From assembly GCA_964483105.1 (NCBI GenBank), contig CAYZZU010000016.1:1-56347 (forward strand): 56,347 nucleotides of DNA, written 5' to 3'. Position numbers and translations under genes: made by a program. Below are positions 25,193-33,797 of this stretch, piece by piece; the first letter of the stretch is position 1; each line of letters starts with the position of its first letter. Source of the stretch: CAYZZU01 sp964483105 (GTDB taxonomy: Bacteria; CG2-30-53-67). Below the pieces are notes generated by a model. The model did not search any database. It had not been told where the DNA came from and worked only from the letters and a program-made list of their open reading frames with translations.

Positions 25193-26031
25193 GCCTTCCA
25201 CCTTTCCGGTCCGGATTCGAGAATTTGTTTCACGGCTTCCAGAAATCCGTCCGGTCCGATTCCTTCCGTAACCCGGACACGGTGGAACCGGGCCTGTTCT
25301 TCGTATCCTCCGTCTCCGCGGCGCACAAGAAACGGTATATCCACCTGTTGGAACATGGGCAGATCGTTCAGGGAATCCCCGATCGCGACGAACCGGAAAT
25401 CCGGCCGGATCGAACCGTACAGTTCCATTACCTCCCGTACCGCCTGTCCCTTGTCACATCCCCCCAGAATGTGGTGGAAGCGCCCCCCTCGTGTAAGGAC
25501 GCACCCCGCTTTTTGAATGCCCTTCTCGAGACAGTGGAAAAGACGCGTATTCCCATCCCGGATCAGGAAGGGTTCGTCATATTCCCGCCTCTTCGCGAGA
25601 CGTGCCTGATCATCGCTCAGACCGGTCAGCTCCACAATCCGACTGAAAGACATTGAGGAGAAGCCCTCCGTCTTCACTCCGCACCTCTTCGCGGTTTCCG
25701 AAAGAATTTTGCAAACCACGGCATGGGGCTTCCCCAGTTTCCGGATCCAGAACGAACCGTCGTCGATTCCCCCTTCGGGTTTCAGCGCGCCTGACTTGGG
25801 GTAATAGATCCCTCCGCCGTTTTCTGAAATGAACGGAGTGTTCATCTCCAGTTCTTCCCGGATACGTTCCATCTCAACCCGTGTTTTGCTGGAGACCGGA
25901 ACGACCGGGACCCCGAATTTCCGGCAGATCCGGAGCGCCTCAAGCGAGGGACCCGGAGAAGAATCCTCGGAAGAGAGAAGGGTCCCGTCGAGGTCCGTAA
26001 AAATGACAATGTCCGGAAGAGGGGGGGGCAT
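25189..26031 (-). CDS. HAD phosphatase, mannosyl-3-phosphoglycerate phosphatase family
   Basis: The HAD motif DLDGTLL occurs at the N-terminus, then VVPVSSKTRVEMERI, TPFISENGGGIYYPK and GDSLNDLPMFQ, the pattern of MPGP-type Cof-like phosphatases that remove phosphate from mannosyl- or mannosylglucosyl-3-phosphoglycerate. The ATG at 26031 gives 280 aa and has AAAGGA nine bases upstream; an ATG at 26040 is nearly equivalent, and the frame stays open further but into low-complexity sequence. It sits between two glycosyltransferases, with a 4-bp ATGA overlap to the next gene. Confidence 0.88.
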   Translation of the reverse strand: MPPPLPDIVIFTDLDGTLLSSEDSSPGPSLEALRICRKFGVPVVPVSSKTRVEMERIREELEMNTPFISENGGGIYYPKSGALKPEGGIDDGSFWIRKLGKPHAVVCKILSETAKRCGVKTEGFSSMSFSRIVELTGLSDDQARLAKRREYDEPFLIRDGNTRLFHCLEKGIQKAGCVLTRGGRFHHILGGCDKGQAVREVMELYGSIRPDFRFVAIGDSLNDLPMFQQVDIPFLVRRGDGGYEEQARFHRVRVTEGIGPDGFLEAVKQILESGPERWKA

Positions 26032-26143
26032 CCGTTCCATTCCTTTACGATCCCGGAGGGAGAGAGGAGGAGGCATCCTCGAAGAACGCCGGACAGACGA
26101 AGGACAGCGGGAGGCTCCTGTCCCATACTTCCGAAAGCCCCCC

Positions 26144-27421
26144 CTATACCTCCCGGAGGTGATGACGGATCTCTTCACTTTCCTCATAGGGCCTGTCCCA
26201 CAGCTGAATCAGATATTCCTTGCTCTTCTCAAACAAAACCGCCTGTTCTTCCACCACCGCTTCAGCCGCCCTGGATTCCATTTCCCGGGTCCGGTTGATA
26301 AATGAAGCCACCCGCGCGTAATAGAGCGGAATCGCGAGTTCCAGCAGGCGGTTTCTGTTATCGGTCCATTTGTGAAAGATGGCGGAAATTTCATAGAGGA
26401 TCCGTCCCCAGGTATCGGCCTTCAGGGTAAAGTCCGCGACGGGAAGTCCCGCGGCCGCTTCAATCTCTGCGAAACATTCCGGCGTAAAGATCTTCCGGTA
26501 AAGAATCCCAAGATTCCGGAAACCGGCCTTGAATCGGTTCACCAGAAGCTCCTGATCCACGACGACCGTTTCGGGTTCCACCTCCCCGGGGCTTCCGAAT
26601 ACCGGGACGGGAGTGGATCCACGTATTTTCTTCCAGTAGTGTTCATTCTGTTCCATCAGGGAGAAAAGGGTTCCAATCACCTCCCGGAACATGGTGGCCA
26701 GATGGGAGGCCGGATCCTTGGCATCGTGAATTTTCACTCCCAGGTGGGACTGACAGATCTTGAAGTCGTTGATCAGGGCGTTCGTGGTCATCCAGATGTC
26801 GATTCCGAAACGGGCGACGGCCGTATTCCAGACGTTCTGGCTCAGATAGTAGCGAAAACTTTTCGGAGAGAAAGCGAAGTCCCCGCCGATGGGTTGACGA
26901 ATCTGTTTCCCGTACAAGGCGCGCGTCAGGTTATAAGCGATATTATTGGTGATGGTGCCGTCGTATTTGTAGCGCGTGTAAATGGGAGTGACCATGTCAT
27001 ATCCCTTCGAGAGAACGGGATCCAGGAGGAATTTTACCCACTCTCCCGTGATGCTTCTCAAATCGGAGTCCACCACCATGCAGGCGGTGACATTCAGGCG
27101 GTCCGCCGCCTCGAAAATAGATCGAAGCGCGGTTCCCTTGCCTCCCGGGCCCCGGTAGATACCGATGATTTTTTCCTGCCAGGGCTTGATCTGGAAATCC
27201 TTGGCGATTTCCCGGCTGTCGTCCGTGGATCCTCCGTCCGCGATCACGATGACGGCCCGAAGATCCCCGTAGTGATCATGGAGTCCATGCGAGACCATCT
27301 GGATTACATGTTGGAGGGTTGTCTCATTATTATAACAGGGGATTCCAACCAGAATGTCCGCCCGGTCGATCTCTTCAAGGCGTTTCGCCAGATAGGGACG
27401 CAGGGAGGTGTTGTACTTCAT
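26144..27421 (-). CDS. Glycosyltransferase, probable MggA/GT2-like
   Basis: The 425-aa protein has an intact GT-A start: ILVGIPCYNNETTLQHVI, IADGGSTDDS, the glycine-rich GPGGKGTALRSI, the DxD in VVDSDLRSI and the GGDFAFS/RFGIDIWMTT region. Between a GpgS-like synthase and an MPGP-type phosphatase, the natural reading is a mannosyl- or glucosyltransferase acting on glucosyl-3-phosphoglycerate, as MggA does in Petrotoga (established for that organism; here inferred). GAGGGAA precedes the ATG. It is 17 bp after the GpgS-like gene, and clearly paralogous with the transferase at 23876-25192. Confidence 0.8.
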   Translation of the reverse strand: MKYNTSLRPYLAKRLEEIDRADILVGIPCYNNETTLQHVIQMVSHGLHDHYGDLRAVIVIADGGSTDDSREIAKDFQIKPWQEKIIGIYRGPGGKGTALRSIFEAADRLNVTACMVVDSDLRSITGEWVKFLLDPVLSKGYDMVTPIYTRYKYDGTITNNIAYNLTRALYGKQIRQPIGGDFAFSPKSFRYYLSQNVWNTAVARFGIDIWMTTNALINDFKICQSHLGVKIHDAKDPASHLATMFREVIGTLFSLMEQNEHYWKKIRGSTPVPVFGSPGEVEPETVVVDQELLVNRFKAGFRNLGILYRKIFTPECFAEIEAAAGLPVADFTLKADTWGRILYEISAIFHKWTDNRNRLLELAIPLYYARVASFINRTREMESRAAEAVVEEQAVLFEKSKEYLIQLWDRPYEESEEIRHHLREV

Positions 27422-27438
27422 CGGGTTCCCTCATTCTT

Positions 27439-28647
27439 TTACCGGTTGTCATTCCGGACGGCCTGAAGCAGCCGGTCGGCGAAATCGGGGATGGCGGCGA
27501 GGACTCTGTTCCATGCCGGGATCTGAGGCGGCCCCAGAGGATCCCGGGTGATGATCTCTCCGGCTCGACGCAGGGCCTTGGTAAAAACCTCCACGGCGGT
27601 CCCTTCTTCATGCCGGTCGTAATCCAGGCCGTTGATGATGGCATCTCCATTATATCGGACAATGGTGTCCTGGGCAATCCGGAGATAGGTGGCGCAGAGG
27701 GTGTTGAAAAATCCCGGTGGGTAAACGATCCCCTCCGCCGACAGGGTCCTGAAGATGTTCTTCGCGATATCGGTGGCCATCTTATTCAGTCCCCGCGCCG
27801 GATCATCCGGAGACAGGGACTGGTGTTTATGCTCGTAATTGTCGGCGAGTTCCACCTGGCAGATCCGCTTGACCGAGCAGTTCCTGTAGATTTCGGCCAG
27901 AACGCCTACCTCCAGTCCCCAATCCGAGGGAATCCGGTTGATCCGGGCCAGGTCGGTCAGCATGGAGAATTCTCCCGCCAGTGGGTAGCGGAAACTGTCA
28001 TAGTAATGGAGAATCGGAAGTCTTCCCACAGTCTTGATCAGGGACCGGATCAGGGGGGCGACGAAAAGACGTGTGACCCGGCCGTGCATCTTGTGCGTGA
28101 CCCGGCTGTAAAACCCTTTGCAGAACTCAAAGTCGAGATTGCTGGCAACCACCGGGAAAACGAGCCGTCCCAGAAGCTCACGGGAATAGGTCAGAATGTC
28201 GCAGTCGTGCAGGGCGATGACCCGACTTCCGCCCTCGGCGATGACGTAGCCGTAAGCCATCCAGGCGCTTCTCCCCTTTCCATCCTCTCCCGCGTGAAGG
28301 CCGAATTCCCGGAGTTGATCATAGAGGGCCTGTATCCTCGGACCGTTGTTCCAGATCAGCGTGGTACGTTGAGGAAGAACCGAGAAGAAGGCGTGAGCCT
28401 GATCAAATTCCTCCTTGGTAGCCGGTCCGAGGGTGACGACGACCTCCCGAATATACCGGACTTCCTTTAACTCCCGGATGATGATTTTCAGGGCCTCACC
28501 GTTCAACTCGGAGAAAAGGGAGGGAAGGATCAGAGTGATCCCCCGTCGTCTGGAGTATTTCAGGAGCTTTTCCTCCAGTCGTTTCAGATCAACCCTTCCA
28601 AGCCGGTGCAGGGTCGCTACCATCCCGGTTTGATAAAAATCACTCAT
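27439..28647 (-). CDS. gpgS: Glucosyl-3-phosphoglycerate synthase-like glycosyltransferase (GT81)
   Basis: A 402-aa GT-A enzyme. Visible are ITLILPSLFSELNGEALKII, the NGP turn in LIWNNGPRIQ, GEDGKGRSAWMAYGYVI, the metal-binding HDCDILTYS and the long LAGEFSM ... DWGLEVGVLAEIYRN segment characteristic of GpgS-like enzymes, which transfer glucose from a nucleotide sugar onto 3-phosphoglycerate in the first step of glucosylglycerate synthesis. The ATG immediately follows the ferredoxin TAA (TAAATG). The assignment rests on motif recall plus the neighbouring phosphatase and transferases. Confidence 0.8.
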   Translation of the reverse strand: MSDFYQTGMVATLHRLGRVDLKRLEEKLLKYSRRRGITLILPSLFSELNGEALKIIIRELKEVRYIREVVVTLGPATKEEFDQAHAFFSVLPQRTTLIWNNGPRIQALYDQLREFGLHAGEDGKGRSAWMAYGYVIAEGGSRVIALHDCDILTYSRELLGRLVFPVVASNLDFEFCKGFYSRVTHKMHGRVTRLFVAPLIRSLIKTVGRLPILHYYDSFRYPLAGEFSMLTDLARINRIPSDWGLEVGVLAEIYRNCSVKRICQVELADNYEHKHQSLSPDDPARGLNKMATDIAKNIFRTLSAEGIVYPPGFFNTLCATYLRIAQDTIVRYNGDAIINGLDYDRHEEGTAVEVFTKALRRAGEIITRDPLGPPQIPAWNRVLAAIPDFADRLLQAVRNDNR

Positions 28648-28893
28648 TTATGAATGAAGTCTCTCCTTTTTCGCGAGCAATTCCTCCGGGGTTTCCTGGT
28701 GGTCCGGATCGGGAATGCAGGCGTCCACCGGGCATACGCCGGCGCATTGGGGTTCATCGTAAAACCCTACGCACTCCGTGCATTTTTCCGGGTCGATTAC
28801 GTAGATCGGGTCTCCTTCACGGATCGCGAGGTTCGGGCACAGAGGTTCGCATTCTCCGCAGGACACACATTCATCACTGATGATCAGAGCCAT
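28648..28893 (-). CDS. 4Fe-4S dicluster ferredoxin, YfhL-like, 81 aa
   Basis: The start is the ATG at 28893 with AGGAGGG upstream, giving MALIISDECVSCGECEPLCP. Two cluster-binding sets are present: CVSCGECEPLCP near residues 9-20, and C-T-E-C with an eight-residue insertion before C-x3-CP (CTECVGFYDEPQCAGVCP) near 39-56, the spacing seen in the YfhL/Allochromatium-type ferredoxins. It is a small electron carrier of unassigned partner. It leads the minus-strand transcript into the GpgS-like gene with no gap, although a functional tie to sugar synthesis is not evident. Confidence 0.93.
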   Translation of the reverse strand: MALIISDECVSCGECEPLCPNLAIREGDPIYVIDPEKCTECVGFYDEPQCAGVCPVDACIPDPDHQETPEELLAKKERLHS

Positions 28894-28960
28894 CTTTCCC
28901 TCCTTCCTTATCGAATATCGACCTTTTCGGATCATTTTTAGATCAACGGATGAATTCAAT

Positions 28961-28988
28961 TGATTACAGAAGTTCAGGATTCTGTCAA
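28961..28988 (-). promoter_or_regulatory. Predicted promoter of the ferredoxin/compatible-solute operon
   Basis: On the minus strand a perfect TTGACA (28983-28988) is followed after 16 bp by TAATCA (28961-28966), a weak -10. The start would be near 28954, about 60 bp before the ferredoxin ATG. Confidence 0.4.
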
Positions 28989-29048
28989 GTTACGGAACCG
29001 GCCCTAAATTAGCGTTCTCTATCGCTGGATTCGGGCATGAATTCCTGT

Positions 29049-29077
29049 TTGACATAACCTTGTGGAATCCTTATACT
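29049..29077 (+). promoter_or_regulatory. Strong predicted sigma-70 promoter of the DUF1573 gene
   Basis: TTGACA (29049-29054) and TATACT (29072-29077) with a 17-bp spacer, start near 29084, divergent from the ferredoxin promoter. Close to consensus. Confidence 0.7.
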
Positions 29078-29136
29078 CATTTTGAATCGGGTTTTTGCCC
29101 ATACGGGAGGGATCAGGAGAAAGGAGAGTCGCTGTG

Positions 29137-29883
29137 ATGATCAAGAGGGTGCCGGTCTGTGTGTTTTTCGGGGTTCTGCTTCTGGCGGGCGTTTCTTTCG
29201 CCGGGTCGGCCGGTCCGAAGATCGTTTTGCCGGAGGGCGTGTATGATTTCGGAACCGTAGAACAGGGGGCCGACGTCACGCACGAGTTCAAATTCAGGAA
29301 CAGCGGCGATGCCGATCTGATCATCACGGATGTCAAGACCTCCTGTGGCTGCACTGCCGCCGTGACTTCCGCCAAGACGATCGCGCCGGGTGGGGAAGGG
29401 ACGCTGAAGGTGATCTTCAACAGTCGGGGACGAAGGGGACGTCAGAACAAGACCATCACCATCTTTTCCAATGATCCGGAGCGGCCGAGGGCCTCCGTAC
29501 GCCTTACCGGGATCCTTACGGCTGGGAAAGAACCTCAGATTGTGGTGACCCCTCCGATTGTCGATCTCGGGGTCATGGAGCCGGGAGAAAAAAAGATACA
29601 AAAAATCACCATCGCCAATATGGGAAATGCGGACCTGGTGATCGAAGACTACATCGGAAGAAACAACGTGTCGGTTCAGCAATGGAACAGCGGTAAGAGC
29701 AAGGCGACCATCAAGCCGATGAAATCTCTTTCGGTCGACGTGGAAGTCGTCCCGAAGAGGCGCGATGGCATCTTCCAGGGGTACCTGCAGATCCGGAACA
29801 ATACCTTTCGGCGAATCGTCACCGTTCCGGTTTATGGTTATATCAGCGACAGGTATATGCTGAAACCGGAATACCGGAAGTAA
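29137..29883 (+). CDS. Exported DUF1573 domain protein, 248 aa
   Basis: The signal peptide is about residues 1-23 (MIKRVPVCVFFGVLLLAGVSFAG). Two immunoglobulin-like repeats follow. The first carries the DUF1573 signature DFGTVEQGADVTHEFKFRNSG ending in VKTSCGCTAAV, the second begins IVDLGVMEPGEKKIQKITI. Such proteins are periplasmic or surface-located with no known activity. GTG at 29134 and ATG at 29137 share the AAAGGAG site; ATG is given. It is transcribed alone from the promoter at 29049-29077; the next gene starts 288 bp away. Confidence 0.88.
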   Translation: MIKRVPVCVFFGVLLLAGVSFAGSAGPKIVLPEGVYDFGTVEQGADVTHEFKFRNSGDADLIITDVKTSCGCTAAVTSAKTIAPGGEGTLKVIFNSRGRRGRQNKTITIFSNDPERPRASVRLTGILTAGKEPQIVVTPPIVDLGVMEPGEKKIQKITIANMGNADLVIEDYIGRNNVSVQQWNSGKSKATIKPMKSLSVDVEVVPKRRDGIFQGYLQIRNNTFRRIVTVPVYGYISDRYMLKPEYRK

Positions 29884-29939
29884 ATCCGGTTCGCATCCAG
29901 GGCGTGACCCGTTCCTGAAATACCAGGGGCTGTCCGCGC

Positions 29940-30095
29940 GCCTGCCCGCGCGTCGCGCGCAGACAGGCATTCGAGTGTGTCAGGACGGTCAGATCAAAGT
30001 TTCGTTCTCCGCGGCGTATCGCAAAAGGGGACGCCTCCGTTACGCGCCTTGATGAGACTGCCCTGCGACCTGTCTGTCGTGCGGGCACAGGCAGG
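29940..30095. repeat. Pair of inverted REP-like GC-rich palindromes
   Basis: The unit at 29940-29968 and the reverse complement of that at 30068-30095 start with the same GCCTGCC and end with CAGACAGG over 28 bp, with a divergent centre. Each is itself an imperfect hairpin, and the two could pair across about 100 bp. They occupy most of the 287-bp gap 29884-30170, which holds no convincing gene or promoter. Confidence 0.5.
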
Positions 30096-30170
30096 CACTT
30101 TCGGTGCTTCACGTTATTTGGGAAGCGGACCACGAATCTCCGTAACCTCACGCAAAAGCCGGGTGTTCCT

Positions 30171-30962
30171 GTGCCTTTTTTTACCATTCAGGGGAGACGG
30201 ATTTTTTGCCGGACGCAAGGGGAGGGGAGGACGGTTTGTTTTCTCCACGGTCTGGCGGCCGCTTCCAGCTTCTGGATCGATACCTTCGATACGTTCGGGG
30301 CGGGCTTCCGGATTGTGGCGCCGGATCTGCTCGGTTTCGGAGATTCGGACAAGCCCCGGATTCGTTACACCCTTTCCGGTCATGTCTCGATGATCCGTGA
30401 GCTTACCGAAAAGCTCGGGATTGTCGAGATGGATCTGGTCGGACATTCCATGGGGGGGATGATTGCTCTCGAATATGCCCTGCGTTTTCCAGAGCAACTC
30501 AATAAGCTGGTTCTGATGAACGCTCCGATCTCCGGCAGGGGAGCCCTTCACGGCAAAGGGTGGTTCGGGGCTACTCTGGCCGGCCTGGTCGCGGTGAGGA
30601 TCGGGCTCCGGATTTCCCCGATCCTGTGGGCGCTCCGGAAGATAGGGCGGTACTATTACGTGCTGGATCCCCGTTTTACCGAGGACGCGAAGAAACCCTC
30701 GTTGTTCTGTCTGCGGGGGCATGTCGCAGCCATCCGCGAGACGGATCTGACCTCGAAACTTCCGGAAATTTCTGTTCCCACCCTGGTCATCGGTACCCGG
30801 AGGGATGGAATTATCCGTCCCGAGGAATTTTCCCGGGCCGCCCGGGGGGTCCCCGGGGCCGAGACGGTCTGGATCCCTGACGCGGGGCATTGCCCCACAT
30901 TGGAGAAACCGCTTGAAACCCATGAGGTGTTGCTTCAATTTTTATCGAAGCATCCATCCTGA
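30171..30962 (+). CDS. Alpha/beta-fold hydrolase, 263 aa
   Basis: The fold is clear: FLHGLAAASSFW (oxyanion loop), nucleophile elbow GHSMGG near residue 92, acid in GTRRDGI and catalytic His in DAGHCPTLEKP near residue 241. There is no signal peptide. Substrate cannot be told; carboxylesterase, lipase or C-C hydrolase activities are all found in this family. The start is GTG at 30171 giving PFFTIQGRRIFCRTQGEG, a normal N-terminus, but no good ribosome site is visible. It precedes gpsA by 111 bp. Confidence 0.88.
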   Translation: MPFFTIQGRRIFCRTQGEGRTVCFLHGLAAASSFWIDTFDTFGAGFRIVAPDLLGFGDSDKPRIRYTLSGHVSMIRELTEKLGIVEMDLVGHSMGGMIALEYALRFPEQLNKLVLMNAPISGRGALHGKGWFGATLAGLVAVRIGLRISPILWALRKIGRYYYVLDPRFTEDAKKPSLFCLRGHVAAIRETDLTSKLPEISVPTLVIGTRRDGIIRPEEFSRAARGVPGAETVWIPDAGHCPTLEKPLETHEVLLQFLSKHPS

Positions 30963-31073
30963 AGTTCAGGATCTTCATGCAAAGAAAGAATGTTCGCTGA
31001 AGGTGTCGTACCTGACCGCTGATTATTGAGAGCGGAACCGTCACGGGAAACCAAGGAATCGGGAGACGATTAG

Positions 31074-32117
31074 ATGAAAAAAAAGATTGCGGTCATCGGT
31101 GCCGGAGCCTGGGGAACCACCCTGGCAAACCTTCTGGCGAAAAAGGGACTACCTGTTTCCCTCTGGGTTTATGAGAAGGAGCTGGCACGTGAGATACGGG
31201 GAAAGCGTGAAAACACGAGGTATCTTCCCGGTATCCGGCTTTCCGAAGGGCTCCGGGTTTCCTCTTCCCCGGAGGAGGTGAGCGACGGTTGCCGTATTTT
31301 CCTGATGGTGACCCCCTCTCACGTGACCCGGCGGGTAGCGGAGTGCTTCAGTCCCTGTCTCTCCTCGGATTCCCTGGTGATCAGCGCGTCCAAGGGGATC
31401 GAGAACGAAACCCTGATGACTGTCTCCGAGATCCTCCCGGAGGTTCTCCCCCAGGTTCCGGAAGGGAATTTTGCCTATCTTTCGGGGCCGAGCTTCGCGC
31501 GGGAGGTGGCACGGGAACTCCCGACAGCCGTATCCGTGGCCTCCAGGAGTCAGAAGACCGCCCTTTTTTTCCAGGGGCTTTTCACCACGGCCTATTTCCG
31601 AATCTACATCACCCCGGATGTCATGGGGGTTGAGCTGGGGGGAGCCGTCAAGAATGTCCTGGCCATTGCCGCCGGGATCAGCGACGGACTCGGGTTCGGT
31701 TATGACACGCGGGCCGCGCTGATCACGCGGGGGCTGAGCGAGATGTCCAGACTTGGAGTTGCCATGGGTGCTCTTCCCATGACCTTCATGGGGTTGGCCG
31801 GCATGGGGGATCTGGTCCTGACCTCTACCGGGGATTTGAGCAGGAACCGGAATGTGGGGCTCAGGCTTGCGAAAGGGGAGACCCTGGAAACGATCCTCCG
31901 ACAGGAGAAGGCTGTGGCCGAAGGGGTGAGGACCGCCCGTTCCGTGTATGAGCTCTCCCGCAGGCACGGGGTGGAGATGCCGATCACGGAACAGGTCTTT
32001 CGGATCCTCTATGAAGGGACCCGCCCGGGAGATGCGGTTTCCAGCCTGATGGCACGGGACCCGAAGGTGGAACTCGAGGAGATGGAGGCCCGAAGGGGGT
32101 TGGGATGGAGCCGGTAA
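31074..32117 (+). CDS. gpsA: NAD(P)H-dependent glycerol-3-phosphate dehydrogenase
   Basis: Makes sn-glycerol-3-phosphate from dihydroxyacetone phosphate for phospholipid synthesis. The 347-aa protein has the Rossmann motif IGAGAWGTTLANLLA at the N-terminus, the LSGPSFAREVA substrate segment, the catalytic-lysine region GGAVKNVLAIAAGISDGLGFG, and LAGMGDLVLT. GGGAG lies nine bases before the ATG. The stop overlaps the start of the phosphate symporter gene by 13 bp. Normal in every visible feature. Confidence 0.97.
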   Translation: MKKKIAVIGAGAWGTTLANLLAKKGLPVSLWVYEKELAREIRGKRENTRYLPGIRLSEGLRVSSSPEEVSDGCRIFLMVTPSHVTRRVAECFSPCLSSDSLVISASKGIENETLMTVSEILPEVLPQVPEGNFAYLSGPSFAREVARELPTAVSVASRSQKTALFFQGLFTTAYFRIYITPDVMGVELGGAVKNVLAIAAGISDGLGFGYDTRAALITRGLSEMSRLGVAMGALPMTFMGLAGMGDLVLTSTGDLSRNRNVGLRLAKGETLETILRQEKAVAEGVRTARSVYELSRRHGVEMPITEQVFRILYEGTRPGDAVSSLMARDPKVELEEMEARRGLGWSR

Positions 32118-33751
32118 CCCCCGTTCTTTTTTTCCAGGTTTTTGCCGGTCTTTTCGGGGGGATAGGTCTTTTCATTTACGGGATGAAGACCGCCGGAGGC
32201 GGACTTCAGAAGGTCGCGGGGAGGCGGCTCAGGAACATCCTGAGCACCCTGACCAACACACCTCTCAAGGGAACGGTCATCGGCGCTCTCATGGCCGCCA
32301 CCATCCAGTCCTCCAGCGCGACGACCGTCATGCTGGTGGGGTTTGTCAACGGCTCGCTCATGACTCTCGGCCAGGCCATCGGCGTGGTCTACGGGGCCAA
32401 TATCGGTACGACCTTCACGGTCCAGGTCATTGCCTTCCGGATTGCGGATTACTCCCTCCTTCTCGTCGGGGCGGGGGTTGTCCTCTACGTAGTCAAGCGG
32501 AACCGGATGGTTCAGTACATGGGGCAAGCCCTGCTCGGTTTCGGATTGATTTTTCTCGGAATCAAGATTCTTTCCGATGCGACCGAGCCGCTGCGGTCCT
32601 TTCCCTTTTTCCTGCAAAGTATGGTTTCACTCGGGACCTTTCCCTTGTTGGGGATCCTGGTCTCGGCGATTTTTACCGGAATTATCCAGAGCAGCGCAGC
32701 CACCATCGGGATTGCCATGGTGCTCGCCTCCAAGGGGATTCTCAACCTGGACGGGGTCATCCCGATTATCCTGGGGGCGGATATCGGAACCTGCAGTACC
32801 GCGCTTTTATCCAGTATCGGCTCTTCCCGGGAAGGACAACGGGTGGCTGTGGCGCACCTCCTTTTCAACCTGATCGGAACGGTTCTTCTCTACCCCTTCA
32901 TGGCCCGGTTCCGGGACCTGATTCTCTGGATTTCGGATCCCTTCACGCAAAGCGTGTCACGGCAGATCGCCAACGGACACATGCTCTTCAAGGTCATGAA
33001 CACGCTGATTTTCCTCCCCCTGACAGGAGCCTTCCGGAAACTGATTATCTTTATGATTCCGATCGTACCTGAACTGGAGAGGGTGTTCCAGGTCCGTTAT
33101 TTGAATGAGCAGGTCTTCGATACACCGGAAATCGCACTCGGGCAGGCGGATAAAGAGACTGAACGGATGGGGAACCGGGTTCTGGAGATGCTCTCCCGGT
33201 CGATCCAGGTCTTTCTGTCCGGGGACGACCTTCTCCGTCAGGAGATCAAGAAGATGGACAACGAAATCGATTTTCTCGATGACGCCATCACCCGTTATCT
33301 GACAACACTCGCCCAGGAGGACCTGACCGAAGATCAGTCCAGGAAGGAAATCTCCCTCCTTTATATTACAGACGACCTGGAGCATATCGGAGACCTGATC
33401 GACAAGAACCTCATGGAACTGGCCCGGAAGAAGATCGACCTGGGCGTCTGTTTTTCCGCGCAGGGGGAACAGGAAATTGTGCTCATGCACCGCAGGATCC
33501 GATCGAACCTGGAGAAGGCCGTTCGCGCCTTCGTCCTCGGGGATACATCGATCGCGCAGGAGGTGATCCGTGAACTTCCCCATATCGACAAGCTGGAAAT
33601 GGATCTCCGGTTCGCGCATATCAAAAGGCTACACGACGGTCTCCAGGAAACGCTCGATACCAGCGCCATCCATCTGGACGTAATCAGCAATCTCAAGCAG
33701 ATCAATTCCTATACCGCCGATATCGCCCAGGTGGTGGCCGGGGAAGTATGA
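32105..33751 (+). CDS. Na+/phosphate cotransporter with PhoU-like C-terminus, 548 aa
   Basis: Two inverted repeats of the NptA/PNaS family are seen, each with the QSSSATT or QSSAAT signature (ATIQSSSATTVMLVGF near 60-75, IIQSSAATIGIAMVL near 195-210), within eight or so hydrophobic segments to about residue 320. The remaining 200 residues are a helical PhoU-like domain that may tune transport. The family takes up phosphate with sodium in the inner membrane. Overlaps gpsA by 13 bp, so it is translationally coupled to it. Confidence 0.93.
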   Translation: MEPVTPVLFFQVFAGLFGGIGLFIYGMKTAGGGLQKVAGRRLRNILSTLTNTPLKGTVIGALMAATIQSSSATTVMLVGFVNGSLMTLGQAIGVVYGANIGTTFTVQVIAFRIADYSLLLVGAGVVLYVVKRNRMVQYMGQALLGFGLIFLGIKILSDATEPLRSFPFFLQSMVSLGTFPLLGILVSAIFTGIIQSSAATIGIAMVLASKGILNLDGVIPIILGADIGTCSTALLSSIGSSREGQRVAVAHLLFNLIGTVLLYPFMARFRDLILWISDPFTQSVSRQIANGHMLFKVMNTLIFLPLTGAFRKLIIFMIPIVPELERVFQVRYLNEQVFDTPEIALGQADKETERMGNRVLEMLSRSIQVFLSGDDLLRQEIKKMDNEIDFLDDAITRYLTTLAQEDLTEDQSRKEISLLYITDDLEHIGDLIDKNLMELARKKIDLGVCFSAQGEQEIVLMHRRIRSNLEKAVRAFVLGDTSIAQEVIRELPHIDKLEMDLRFAHIKRLHDGLQETLDTSAIHLDVISNLKQINSYTADIAQVVAGEV

Positions 33752-33797
33752 AAGACGAGGGAAATTCGGGGATGGAAACAGGGGGCAGGTATCGGGA

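Noticed and set aside
26031..26187. Long N-terminal extension of the MPGP-type phosphatase
   Set aside because: It overlaps the upstream transferase gene, is Arg/Pro-rich and lies before the normal HAD start.
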